From: Takashimella koratensis
Taxonomy: Eukaryota; Basidiomycota; Tremellomycetes; Trichosporonales; Tetragoniomycetaceae
NCBI GenBank assembly: GCA_003116875.1
Contig: BCKT01000013.1
Span: 124,001 to 188,000 of the forward strand
Direction of reading: 5' to 3'
Length of the DNA: 64,000 nucleotides
Position numbers and translations under genes: made by a program. Below the pieces are notes generated by a model. The model saw only the letters and a list, made by a program, of their open reading frames with translations, did not search any database and had not been told where the DNA came from. Positions 33,109 through 45,401 of the stretch are shown here, one piece after another (the first letter of the stretch is position 1; each line of letters starts with the position of its first letter).

Positions 33109-34417
33109 ATGTCGACCACCCCTCGACCGAGCACCCCGGAACTATCGGTACCGGTATCCCCAACCATTCCACGGGCAGCTCCGTCAACGGCAACCCCGAA
33201 GACTACCAAGTCAACCTCGACCGTCATCCCAAAGCATACACTGGTCCTCAATCTGGAGGTCCTCTCACTCATCTTCTCGCACCACCCCACTATGTCCGAC
33301 TTGGTCTCTTTCGTCCGCGTTTCCAGGGCATGGCACGATGCTGGTATTCCCCTGTTGTATCGACACGTTTACATTGGTCGTCCAATGAACTCGTCCGCGC
33401 CGCACAAACACACCGTCCCTAACTTCAACCAGGCGCATACAGTCTTCACGAGGAAGGTTACGATTTATCCGCACAAGCGCTGCATTACCGAACAGTGAGT
33501 GAAGGAAGGTGGACAATGGTAGTAGTTGCTAGATTGGTAGCTGAGCGTCCGTCCTCCCAGCTGGCCATTGCACGAAGATCATAGACATTCCTTTCAATCA
33601 CGTTCGCTCTTTCCGAAAGTGCACACCGTCTGCATTGACGCCCGCTACGATAAACTCCGGACCAAAAACGCGATTGCTCTTTACGTTCCGCACTGCCCAC
33701 TGGTTCGCAACATTTGCCCACAGTCTTGGGTGATCAAAACCAGGGCTGGTTCTACCGAATGGGAAGAGATGTATAGCTACGGGGTGCCCCACTGCGCCAA
33801 AGGCAAATACTTCACTCTCATCCTCGAACAATTGGAAGTCCCTCTCGGTCTCTTCGACAGCTGGATCAAACCGGATGAGAAGGATTGCCAGAGGCGCCTT
33901 GTCATATTACCCCCGGCACTCGAGGACTTCAAAACTTTGGCAGACGCCTCGTCGCTCACCGGATCAACAATCAACTCGCCATGGTCCTCCTCCAGGAGCA
34001 TGCTTTTCAACGTTGTTTGCAAATTTTACATCACGGCCGCCGTTCACTCACGTTCCTGCTGGAAAAACTCCGTCTTCCTCCTCTGTCCGCCTGGGCATCT
34101 CCTATCTGCTCTCTGGGAAGATTTTGCAGACTCTCCAGGAAGAGATTTTGCAGACTTTGAAATCAAGGCAACGCATCGTTAACGAGACGGAGTCGGCTAG
34201 AGTCAGGGAAGATACAGATGACGGAGAATCCGAGACCGACATCGAAGAAGTGCCAGAGTGGAGGAAAATCAAGCCCAAACCGAAACCGACCCATGACGAG
34301 CTCCAAAGCCAAGACCTCAACCTCACCATTCACGACCTCGACGGCTTCCTCGACGCCGACTGGGACGGTATCTTCACCCAAGCCGAGATCGACAAGATCG
34401 TTCACTTCTGGGACTAG
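33109..34417 (+). pseudogene. F-box-like family copy 9, frameshifted in exon 2
   Basis: Exon 1 (33109-33494, phase 2) is intact: a Thr/Pro/Ser-rich leader, the F-box-like segment (LVLNLEVLSLIFSHHPTMSD, FVRVSRAWHDAGIPLLYRHV) and KVTIYPHKRC. Exon 2 starts at 33561 with HWPLHED and RSLFPKVHTVCIDARYD, matching copy 8, and runs well to about LVILPPALEDFKTLADAS. After that the family-like sequence moves to the next frame (GISYLLSGKILQTLQEE, then LDGFLDADWDGIFTQAEIDK and the end IVHFWD). Spliced length from 33109 to 34417 is one base over a multiple of three, consistent with a single frame change around 33950-34010. Read straight through, it would stop at 34182 and lose the conserved C-terminus. I see no good intron to explain it. 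Confidence 0.6.
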
Positions 34418-35047
34418 TCGCGGCCGGGGGGATGGACTCGAAGCAACAAACGACCAGGTAACGAGGTGAAGAAGTTATAACCATATCGAAGAGCGACAAA
34501 GTGAACCAATCATCTTCACGTGACATGCAGATCAGGACGGAGGACGAACCGCAACGAAAGCGATCGAGGCAAACGGAGCAGACCGGGTGGCGAGTAGACG
34601 AGCGAGCGGGCGAGCGAGATTTAGGCGACGACGACTACAGACGGACGGACGGACAGTCACACATCACGGAACAGGCGGCAAAACGACTACCCATCGGACA
34701 AATCGGATCCCATCGAGCCCATCGGACTCATTGGACAGAGACCGAGTTGTAAATAGAGTATCCCCCAATCCAGTCTCATGCGGAACACGCGCTCTTCCAT
34801 ACATTTGACTTGTACATTTCATTTAGGACATGAATTCAAAACAAGGAATATGCTTTGTATGTATATATCTATACATGTATGTATCACCCTCTAAACCGTG
34901 AAAGGTGTAGGCTGTGTAAGGTTTCACAAAGTATCAAAATCGTTTTCAAGAGTCGTAATTTGTTATCGTTGATCGTGGTAATCGTATCGGTTCATCAATT
35001 CGTCTCGTCTTCTGCCTCTTCACCCGGTCTTCTCCCACTTCTCCACT
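34418..35047. other. Convergent region at the right end of the F-box array
   Basis: 630 bases between copy 9 (plus) and the ERI1-like gene (minus). It holds short GAGCGGGCGAGCGAG-like and GGACGGAC repeats near 34605-34660. No gene is seen. Confidence 0.5.
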
Positions 35048-37162
35048 CTAAACTTCTTCTCCAGCCTTTGCGATTTCTCCAGCATTCACGTCTCCCTTTC
35101 CAACCTTCTCCTTCTCCTGATCCTCCTCCTCCTCCTCCTCTTTCTTCTCCTTCTTCTCCATCACCTCCTCGCTCTCTCCTTCCTTCCCAACATAGGCCGT
35201 TCCCTGCTGTCCCTCCGATAGCTTTTTGCCATCAGAGACCAACAGATTCGCAACTCTCGGTGCTCTCCCTTCCTTAACAGCCTTCACAACCTTCCCACTC
35301 GCATTCACTTTGGTATCAGGTAGAGGCCAAATAACGGTCCCATCGTCACCCATCCAGTCCCAGGTTTTACTGTTCTTCGCTGGCGGGAGTCGAGAATTGG
35401 GTTCGATTAATATATTACGATTAGCAAGTTCGCACAAGATTCGACCAATGTTTGTCGCGTCCTAATGAGAATAAATCAGCTTGGCCGCTACTTCATGCAC
35501 CCAGCCAGGATTCATTAGGTCGAAAGGCAAATATAGACAAGAGGATGAGGAAAAGTGAACTGCTTGGAATCCAACTCACGTCTATACCCGAGTGCTGTTT
35601 CCCTTCGAATTCACCAAGACCCAAAACCTCAATCTGACCTTGGATATTCAAGAAATACTTTGGACCTGAAACCTTTGACGCTTCTCTCGCAGCTCTCGAG
35701 ATGATTTTACCCGTTGTCAATCTCGGCCACGCCCGAGTCGGTGTTGAGGTCGAAGTTACTAACCGACTGGATGGAGATGATGGGGTGGGTTGAGAAGTGG
35801 AAGTGGAGGCTTCTCGACGATGCGTTTCGGCGAGGATGGAAGCGACCGCGAGTTTGAGGTTGAGGTAAGGAGCTAAAAGGTAGGCAGGGTATCGAGGCGG
35901 TGAAGGTGGGGTGATGAATAGTTGTTTTGGGATCTGAGGTGTGTTAGCTGAGTCCGAACGTGAAGGTCTAGGACAACAACTCACAAAGTCTCTGAATGGC
36001 ACGGAAGAACAGAACGGTGTGTTAGCTACACTCTCGAAGCTAACCCAATCCTAGCTTACCTCAGGTCCCACGGCTGCGATGGTCAGCTCATATCATCAAG
36101 TAGCCTAAGGCAAAAGCTGGACCATTGACTCACCCCGTCTGTCACCCACATCGCATCTTTGAGATGGTCTCCGTCTCGCAAACCCCACGAGTCCATCCAC
36201 GCTTCCAGCTTCTTCAACACCTCAGGGAAAACAGGGGCGTTATCGACCATTTCCTGTGGCCCAAAGATCAGCACGAGATCCTCCTGGTTCCATCTTGTAC
36301 AAGCTTCCCTCTATTCAGCGCAGCGGTGGATGGAGCGGTGGGGGGGTCCGGGGAGGATAGTGGAAGAATGGAACAGCGGGATAGTGAACTATAAACGTAC
36401 CTGAGTAATTCCCGTGAGACCTGAACAGAACTCGCTCAGTTTCGGTCGGAAAGTCGGTCGCACATAGGTATGGAATGTATCGACTTTGACGAGTTTCCGA
36501 GTCTTCTGTCGACCGCCTTCGGGGGTATCGATCTCATCTTCGAGCCATTGGAACAGGACGACTGGGAATTCCTGTGTGGTGGTCAGCTTGGTGCGTCAAG
36601 CAAAAGCCAGCTGGACTCCAGTCAGGGTAAGAGTCAAGGATAACGAAGGAGAGCGACGTGCATGCGTTCGCTTGAGGAAGGTGTGGACAACGCTGAAGTA
36701 GGAGTGGACAGTCCGACTCACGATGATCTCGTTGGGATAGTCAAAATTGGCACCACCGCCTTCACAAGTCGCTTCAACGTCGAAACAGAGGAAAGAGCGG
36801 AAAGGCTGTTTTGGAGCCGGTGAAGGCGGCTGAGCGGTCTTCTTCGTCGTTGAGACCGGAGTAGACGGAGCGGTAGCAGAGGGGCCTGTGCTCTCTTTTT
36901 CTCCGGCACCTATGGGCTCGATTGGATCTGAGGACGACTCGAGATCAGGCTCGACGAGTTGAGGTCTAGCCCTGAAGGCGCCCATCAATCGCCTAGGAGC
37001 AGGTATCAGCTTCAGTCTAAACGATAATGAGGAGGAGGAAGAAATGAATGGCAAGACTTACTTCCAGAGAGTCTCTTTCTTGCCCTTGGTATCCATGCCT
37101 AATCGCTCAAGGTCGTCACGAAGCGACTCGACCGTCGCTTTCTTGCTTGGTTTTGCTGACAT
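35048..37162 (-). CDS. ERI1: ERI1-type 3'-5' exoribonuclease (SAP + DEDDh)
   Basis: Homologue of ERI1/3'hExo, which trims 3' ends of small RNAs, histone mRNA and 5.8S rRNA. Eight exons join in frame to 483 residues: 37162-37062, 36992-36722, 36571-36401, 36253-36134, 36073-36060, 35991-35985, 35933-35580 and 35461-35048. Residues about 10-40 form a SAP nucleic-acid-binding domain (VESLRDDLERLGMDTKGKKE, split by intron 1). The exonuclease core follows: FLCFDVEAT (catalytic D and E), GLTGITQEMVDNAPVFPEV, WVTDGPWDLRDF, and HSGIDDATN (catalytic His and Asp). The tail is a Lys/Glu-rich run. Exons 5 and 6 are only 14 and 7 nt. All DEDDh residues appear present, so the enzyme should be active. A role in small-RNA turnover is inferred from the family. 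Confidence 0.88.
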
Positions 37163-38361
37163 CGAGGCGTAGTGCAAGATGCAGGATCAAGGGAGCGGAG
37201 AGAGGCGCAAGGAGGAATTGTGTTGGGAGAAGAGGAAGAGGGAAGGAGGAGGGAGAGAGGTCTGAGAAAGTTGAGGGAAAGGACTGGGTTGAGAAACGGG
37301 GAAATGGAGGAGCGAGGAAGGGAAGAATGAAGAGCTTGAGGAAGTTGGAGTGAGTCGGGGGATAAAAAGGCGCTGTAGGTCGCTCGGTGCTTGAGATCCC
37401 AAGAGCGGTGAGGATAAAAGGGTCGAGGTAAGAGCTGGGACGATGAGGTTGAAGTAATATCAAGATGAGTGAGAGTGAAGACGCAAGATCAAGATAAAAA
37501 GATCGAGCAACAAAACGGAGCGAAAAATAAAGCACCCGGTTTCATGTTTTCGCATCAACCCGGACAGACCACACCCTGGCTGGGTGGACAAGGGGTGGCA
37601 TCATTCTAGTCTCGAGGTCACACGTCACAGTGTATCTGGAGCATACCAATACATCTCGCCAGAGAGAGTAGAGTAGAGAGAGGAGAATGGAGAGTAGAGC
37701 AAGTAGAGGAATAGATAGAGGTGATAAAGCAAAGTTGAGCAAGAAAGAGTAAAAAGTGGAGAGGCGAGAGGGAGATATAAACGCATCGAAGCGGGACGGC
37801 CCGGATCTTTGGACATGAAGAAATAGAGATGGGTAAGACTAAGAGGGACGAAGATCCGAATGGACAGGTTAAGAAGGGCGGTAGAGGTCCAACTTTAGCA
37901 CATCTTCCTCTCCCTCTCTCAATCTACTTGCTTTCCTCTTTCCTCCTCTTTTCCTTTCTTTTCTTTTTCTTTTCCTGGTCTGTTCTGCGCTTATTCGTCA
38001 CCTCTTACGTGTATCTTCAACCCCTGACCCTTCCTCGCCCTGCTCACAAAACCCAGCATCGTCAGACCCTACGCGCGCACGACATCGATCTACGTCTGCA
38101 TGAATGGGAAAAAAATATTGTCTGGGTCGTCCGTTTTCGAAGCGTGGAGAACAAGGCGCGGAAAGCTCGGCGAGGCGGCGAGAGAAGAAGGATGTAGAGG
38201 GATGAGGAGTGAATAAGGAGAGGAGTGGGGGAGGCGTGAACGTGGTAGGGGTAAAGGCGAGTATGAGACGTAATGAGAATGGCGTGAGGTCGGGGAAGGG
38301 TCGTACGACTGATCGGTATGTGCACGTCGCCATACCGCGCGCGAGTCGGATAGAGACGCGC
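37163..38361. other. Intergenic region between the ERI1-like and Rab11 genes
   Basis: 1.2 kb between two minus-strand genes, so it holds the ERI1 promoter and the Rab 3' flank. GA-rich on the plus strand at 37190-37350 and C/T-rich at 37905-37980. An ATG-started frame of 122 codons (37829-38197) is low-complexity and has no motif; I do not call it. Confidence 0.5.
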
Positions 38362-39815
<1,454 letters not shown>

Positions 39816-39953
39816 GGTTGATTGTGGATGAGAGGGTGTGAAGATGGGTAGGTGAAATGGGTCGAGTGTCTGTTTGTTCGTGGTGGAAGAAAGGTGAGTG
39901 AGCGGTGAGCAAGGGAACGGCGGTGCAATGAATGGAGTGAGGGGTGGGTTTGT

Positions 39954-39983
39954 GGGATGGGATGGGATGGGATGGGATGGGGG
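39954..39983 (+). repeat. GGGAT pentanucleotide repeat
   Basis: Five tandem GGGAT units followed by a G run, upstream of the Rab11 gene. Confidence 0.85.
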
Positions 39984-40117
39984 GAAGGTGTGAGTGAGGG
40001 GGGGTAGGGAGGGAGAGGGTGTGAATGGTATTTACGTTTGAGTGGAGAGTAGACTAAAGTGTCTGAGATGGGTGGTGGTGGTGGTGGAGTCGAGGGTGAG
40101 ACGTGAATAGGATGGAT

Positions 40118-40260
40118 GGATGGTGTGTGTGCGTGTGTATGTGTGTGTGTGTATGTATCCTTGCTGAATGCGGAGAGTACGAGTACGTGCAGTGGCCGGG
40201 CCTGGATAAGCACTGGCGGGTCTCAAGTTGGCTGGTGCTAGGGCCACACACACACACACA
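40118..40260 (+). repeat. Paired GT-rich and CA-rich tracts
   Basis: A GT-rich tract at about 40118-40155 and a CACACACACACACACA tract at about 40243-40260 lie about 90 bases apart and are complementary, so they could form a hairpin in single-stranded DNA or RNA. Confidence 0.6.
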
Positions 40261-40569
40261 GTAGTAGTGGCGCGCGACAGGTTATACTGAGCGGCGGCAA
40301 ATATGGACTAGGGGTGAGTGTATTTGCGCCTCCCTTTTAGTGACACTCCCTTGGGCGTGTGGCACTTTTTTTTGGGTTGTTTGGTCCCATTGTACGGTAC
40401 AGAGTAGTATCACTGCTCAGCTAAGCACCGTGACGTAGCCTAGACTTGACCCACACCACACGACACCGATCCAAGACCCCCACCCCCCCCCACCCACCCC
40501 CCTACCGTCTCGTCGTCAACGTCCACTGACCCCCGCTCACCACCACTACCCACCCCCACCACCGTTGCC

Positions 40570-42877
40570 ATGGGGAGCTCACCCACACCCACTACCCCTC
40601 CGGACAGATCCACTTCCACCTCCCCTGCTGCTTCCATCATCCACCCGCCTTCCGAAATCACCGCCCTCCTGCCCCCTTCCTCCGCTTCCAGAGCACGCAC
40701 CCCTCCTACCGCATCCTCCGCCGCTCTCGCACATGCAAACAATCATCACTACCCGCACCCTCACCCCCACCACCCGACCAACACCGCCCGCAAGGCTTCC
40801 ATCTCGGCTCGCAGCATAAGCGGGCGAAGCTACGCAGGCAGTATAAGGCACTATGGCGCCGTACCAGCAAACGATCCAAGTCCGACCAGCCAGGCACCCC
40901 GAGTCAGCAAGAAGGGTCAAAGAGTGGGTCTGCCTCTTCTTCATCTCGCAGTTGTCCCCCAAGAGTCATCCTCTGGCCATGCGACAACGAACATCTTTGG
41001 TCATCTGCTTGCCGCGGCTTCTTGCTAACCCCACCTCAGAGAATCCTCACGACATGGCCATTACAGATCGTATTCTTCACCACCGTCTTCTTGACCTTCT
41101 CCTCCCTTGTCCTCGCTCTTCTCCTCTTCCTCAACGCATCCCTCAGCCTGAGCGTCAAATCAATACCTTATCGAGGTAGCGGGTTTGTCGAGTTCTGGAT
41201 CGCCGCTGTAGGGTCATGGGCGGGATTTGGCGCTGTTCTCTTTGTACGTTTTGCAACCGTCTGCCCTTCGTCCTCTCTCTCCTCCTTCCGTCTGTCTCCC
41301 CGCCTCATGCACAGCAGCTTACCCCTTACAGTTCTCCCACCCATCCTACCTCTACTTCATAACGACCTTGATCACCCTAATCCTCCTCATCCCCATCTCG
41401 ATCCTCATTTCCGCCTCTCGCACATTGCGATCCGACCACGCGCCGCTCATCCTCATCCCACTCGCTCTCGCATCTCTCACGCTCCTCTTCTCCTTGCTCT
41501 CCAACTACCTCGTCCGTCGGGCGAGGCACAAGGAGTCGCAGCGGATTTGCCGGATGCTCACGGACGCCGCAGGCAGGGAGCGTGGGGTGGGGGAAGACTC
41601 GATGGCAAGAGCGCTTGCAGGGATGCAGGGGAATACGATAGGAAGTAGGGTGTTGGCGTTCATTTATGGTGTCTTTGGGCTCATCGCTGGCCTCGGTGGC
41701 TTGGTCGTTGTCACTGTGAGTATACGACTCCTCCGACGCGGCTGTACTGACAGGACCAGCTTCTCTTCGCGGACCTTTCCATCTCCGCATTTGACGGCAC
41801 CGTCTCTCTTCCCTCCAACCACTCCCGACTCCTCCGAGTGCAGCCGCCCGCCTCTCCATGGCCGATCAACATCCACTTGGCATGTCTCGACCCACCTAAC
41901 GGCACCGTCTCTGTCTCCACCTTCCCATGGTCTTCTCCTCCACCTACTATCCTCTACACCTCGCCCTCAGGCGTACCGGGCTCGCTCGCACTCCTCCAGT
42001 CCCCGCTTCCGCCCGCGAACATGGGCTCGGATAACCCCGGGAGGTGGCTGTATGATTTCCAGCGGGCAAACCCGAAACAGGTCGGAAGGGTGTGTACCTG
42101 GGACCGACCGGGATACGGGTTTTCGGACGTCCTGGAAGGTGCGGACCTAGGTGGAGTCGCGGATACACTCTGGGATGCGCTGCAAGCTGCGGGAGAGGCT
42201 GATGCCAAGTTCCTCTTGGTTGGAGAGGGCTATGGAGGGTGAGTTGGCTGCGATGCTCAGTTCTTGCGAATGACCGCCGCTGACAAATACACAGCCTGGT
42301 CAATCGCGTTTTGGCCGCTCGTCACCCGGCTTCCATCCACTCTCTTCTCCACCTTGACGTTCAAACCGCCTCGACGTACTTCAATGAGAATCCTCGCGGC
42401 ATGTCCCCCACTGCTCTTTTCGCACATCGTATCGTCACTCGACTTCTACCTTCCATTGTCACTCCCCTCTCTATCACCCGCCTCCCATCCGTCCTTCTCC
42501 GTCGATCCGACTCACTCTCACGGATTCTCGCGCGTGTCCACCCTTCTCCTTCCTCTTCGCACTTGAACGAGCGGCTACAAAAGGCTCGGCTCCAAGAATC
42601 GTTCGGGTCGCATTCACGTACCTCGGCGAGTTTCAGGGCCTTGTTGGACTCTTGGGCAGATTATCCGGCAACCAAAGCGGCGATCGTGATTAGTAGTCTG
42701 AGGAGAATGGAGGAGGTAGAAGGTTGGGCAGAGGGCCAAGAGTCATTAGCTACTCAAGTGACGAGTGAAGAAGGATTGGTCAAGTGGGAAAAAATAGCAG
42801 AAGTGGGACATTATGTCTGCGAAGGACAAGGTAAGGAAGTTTGTGAGAGGAGTTTACTTCGGCTACTGGATCGTTAG
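40570..42877 (+). CDS. Multi-pass membrane protein with Ser-less alpha/beta-hydrolase domain
   Basis: Five or six exons. The N-terminal 110 residues are Ser/Pro/His-rich, then come several transmembrane helices (VFFTTVFLTFSSLVLALLLF, YLYFITTLITLILLIPISIL, LILIPLALASLTLLFSLLSN, FIYGVFGLIAGLGGLVVV). The C-terminal half folds like an alpha/beta-hydrolase: RVCTWDRPGYGFSD, then the elbow region LLVGEGYGG, LVNRVLAARHP, and near the end AEVGHYV for the catalytic-His position. The elbow reads G-E-G-Y-G where active enzymes have G-x-S-x-G, so the nucleophile is Gly. The layout (multi-TM plus hydrolase) resembles the fungal DUF2417 group, an assignment from memory. Start ATG 40570, stop TAG 42875-42877. 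Confidence 0.72.
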
Positions 42878-43183
42878 TCATACACGGGACTTTTGGTTGC
42901 TGTTTTGTCCTTGTCGGCTGGTTTCAAGGTTTCTTGGTCTGTCGGTCTGTTCTTTGTTCTGTATCGGTCTGTCGAATAAAAGCTGGCGGCGATTAGGTCC
43001 ACTGTCTCTACTGTTTCTATAACACGGGTTTTGTCACGATCGCAACGAGTAGGATAAAATGTGTAATGCATGAACAACATTGATCACGAATGGACGTCGG
43101 TCTCTCTCTCTCCCTCCACATTCTTCCTCTTCTCTCTCCCTTCTCTGTACCTCTCGTCCTCGCCCATGTCTCGTCCTCGCACC
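42878..43183. other. Convergent intergenic region
   Basis: 306 bases between the hydrolase-like gene (plus) and BRX1 (minus). AATAAA at 42975-42980 is a plausible poly(A) signal for the plus-strand gene. Confidence 0.5.
42975..42980 (+). terminator. Polyadenylation signal of the hydrolase-like gene
   Basis: AATAAA 98 bases after the stop codon. Confidence 0.45.
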
Positions 43184-44580
43184 CTAAGCAAACACCTTTT
43201 TCCGACTCAACTCATCCTCACCTGCTTCCTCCCTCGCTCTCTTTCTCCTCTCCTCCCGCTCTTCCTCGCCCTCTTTCCTGGCACGATACTTGTCACCTTG
43301 AACGCGCTTGATACTCGCCCTCGTAGCTGCTGGAGAGACGAACTCTTGATTTGCGAAGACGGTAGGACCGCCAAAGGAGCCTTCAAAGATTCGGATAGGG
43401 GTAAGAACAAAACGAGGACCAATCTCGACCAGAGAGGTTTGAGGTGGACCGGAAGGGTGAAGAGGGTCTTTCTCGATGATCTGGGAAAGTCAGCGGACGA
43501 GCGAGGCGAGCTTGGAGGGCAGGGAAGAGGGGAGAAAAAGGAGATCGTGAGGCAATGAGACGAGAAGACACAAAGAAGAGAAGAGGGGAAGGGAAACCAT
43601 CGCGACAAGCAAGAGTCAAGACTCACTTGGTAGTTTCGGAACCAGATCTTGTTGTCGAGAATGGAAAAGGAGATGATGTGGTCGATGAAAGGTTTAATCT
43701 TTCGGGACGTCTTCGGTACAGAGAAGATCTGAATTGGTATGTCAGCGCTGTCTTCCGCGTTGCTTTCAGTCCTCCTTGATGTGTCCTTGATCACTACGAA
43801 GGCAATCCAGGCGCGATCTAACCACGTTGGCCACCTTCGCATCCGGCATCTGGCTGAACGCCTTTTGCTTTGTCCACTCACGTGCGAGAACATCTCCTTG
43901 AGCAACTTCCACTCTTCTTTACTCTCCCAAGCCCCATCAAAGACAACGATCCCTCTTGACCCCTTCAAACAGTTTCCAGTCATCTTCAACTCGTCCATCG
44001 TATGCACGTTCTGAACGTGACACTTGACACTGGGTCCGTTGGGTGTTCGACTAGCCCACATGTACAAGTCCTCATGTCGACGCGCTTCAAAGTAGATTGC
44101 GTTGTTGCAGGAGTGCAAGTCGGCGAGCTCGTTGACTAGGTGCAGGGAAGATTTGGAGTCGAGCTTGGAGTCTGACCGAAAAGGTAAGCGAGGGCAAGAT
44201 GCAGGAGAAGAATGGGAGAGGAAAGGAGAGAGGGAAGAGAAGATGGAAAGAGAGTGGGAGGGAGAGTGAGAATGAGAATGAGAGTGAGAGTGAGAGTGAG
44301 AATGAAAAAGAGAAGAGAAGAAAAGGGAAGAAGAAGACTACTCACCCTTCTTGACGTGTGGTAACAACGCCTCGAGATCAAGAATCAAGTGTCGCATCCT
44401 CTGCGTCACACCTCGAGAACTCAACATCAACACTTTATCTTTTCGTCTCTTCTCAGAAACGACTTGGTCGGCCGCCGCCGACGTGGCAACTTCCTTGCCC
44501 TTGCCCTTGCCCTTGGCGACGGCGTTGGATTTGGACTGAGACTTGTCCTGTCCGGATTTGGCTTTGAAGACGCTCGACAT
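43184..44580 (-). CDS. BRX1: Ribosome-assembly factor BRX1 (Brix domain)
   Basis: Nucleolar protein needed for 60S subunit assembly. Four exons. The N-terminus is Lys/Ser-rich, then VLMLSSRGVTQRMRHLILDL starts the Brix domain. Hallmarks follow: LEALLPHVKK, NELADLHSCNNAIYFEARR, DLYMWASRTPNGPSVKCHVQ, LKMTGNCLKGSRGIV, DHIISFSILDNKIWFRNYQ and SLVEIGPRFVLTPIRIFEGS. The C-terminus is Arg/Glu-rich and ends SRKKVFA at TAG 43186-43184, the frame consistent with the domain. It shares an 821-bp divergent upstream region with the ABC transporter. Complete and normal for the family. Confidence 0.93.
44258..44336 (-). repeat. GAGAGT-type repeat in BRX1 intron 1
   Basis: Imperfect GAGAGTGAGAATGA repeats on the plus strand (TCTCAC on the coding strand) lie in the first BRX1 intron and make up its polypyrimidine region. 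Confidence 0.7.
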
Positions 44581-45401
44581 GGTGCGTGATGTGTTCGTGT
44601 CTGGTTGACGTTGTGCTTGTGGTTGCGAGACTGGTGCAATTTTTTTTTCTGCGGCCTGGAGTGGAACTGAGTGTGGGGTAACCCGGGGTTGGTCACTGTA
44701 AAGAGGAGGATGAAATATATTCCAAATCCCATGTATCCACGTGACTGCCATTGAACCAAACAATGCATCTTGGTCTTTTGGCTTTCCTGTCTCCCTCTCC
44801 TCATTGTCCACAACAACAAAGCATACGATAACACCTATGACCCTCTGCCTCCCCGGTGCACGAAACCTCACGTCTACTTCGCACCTCTATGCCTTTCCGT
44901 CACTTGTCCACTCACTGATTGACCACTTTGGTTGCTGCTCCTTTGGCCAGTGGGATCTGACAGCGCGACGACGGATCCGGCCTTGTCCAACCGCCTCACG
45001 TCCCAAGCCTGTCCTTTGATTCAGCATAACTCATGCCCGTCTGCGCTTTAACGGCGACCCTTTCACTCATAGGCTGGGTGCGACTGCAAGACATGTGAGC
45101 CCCCCGTAGGCCTCATGCGTACAGTGTAAGGCCTGGGCTAGGACGGAGCATGGCCGAGTCGACGTTGGCCGGGTTGGACCGGGGACCGGGGGCTTCGAGC
45201 TGTCAACTCCGCTTGAGCCCGGCGCTTGCTCACCTCGTCTATATAGTGCATCCCCCCTCCCACAGCTTGGAACTGCCTTACTCTACCTTCGACATACCTT
45301 CAACTACTCATCGCTTACTCTAACGTCCCCTCCATCCACTACACCCCACTCTCTCAACCAACAAGCATATACCCGTCACTTACTCACGCAGCACCTCCAG
45401 C
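44581..45401. other. Divergent promoter of BRX1 and the ABC transporter
   Basis: 821 bases. No gene is seen. TATATAG at 45240-45246 serves the plus-strand gene. Confidence 0.55.
45240..45246 (+). promoter_or_regulatory. TATA box of the ABC transporter
   Basis: TATATAG about 155 bases before the ATG at 45402, followed by a pyrimidine-rich leader. Confidence 0.5.

Larger units (their letters stand above)
39816..40569. other. Divergent promoter region with several simple repeats
   Basis: Between the Rab11 gene (minus) and the hydrolase-like gene (plus). It holds a GGGAT repeat (about 39954-39983), GT-rich runs (about 40118-40155), a CA repeat (about 40243-40260) and a C-rich stretch before the plus-strand gene. 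No gene is seen. Confidence 0.6.

Noticed and set aside
37829..38197. ATG-started 122-codon ORF with a Phe/Leu-rich stretch
   Set aside because: The apparent membrane helix comes from a TTTTCCTTT-rich tract in a 3' flank, and nothing else supports it.
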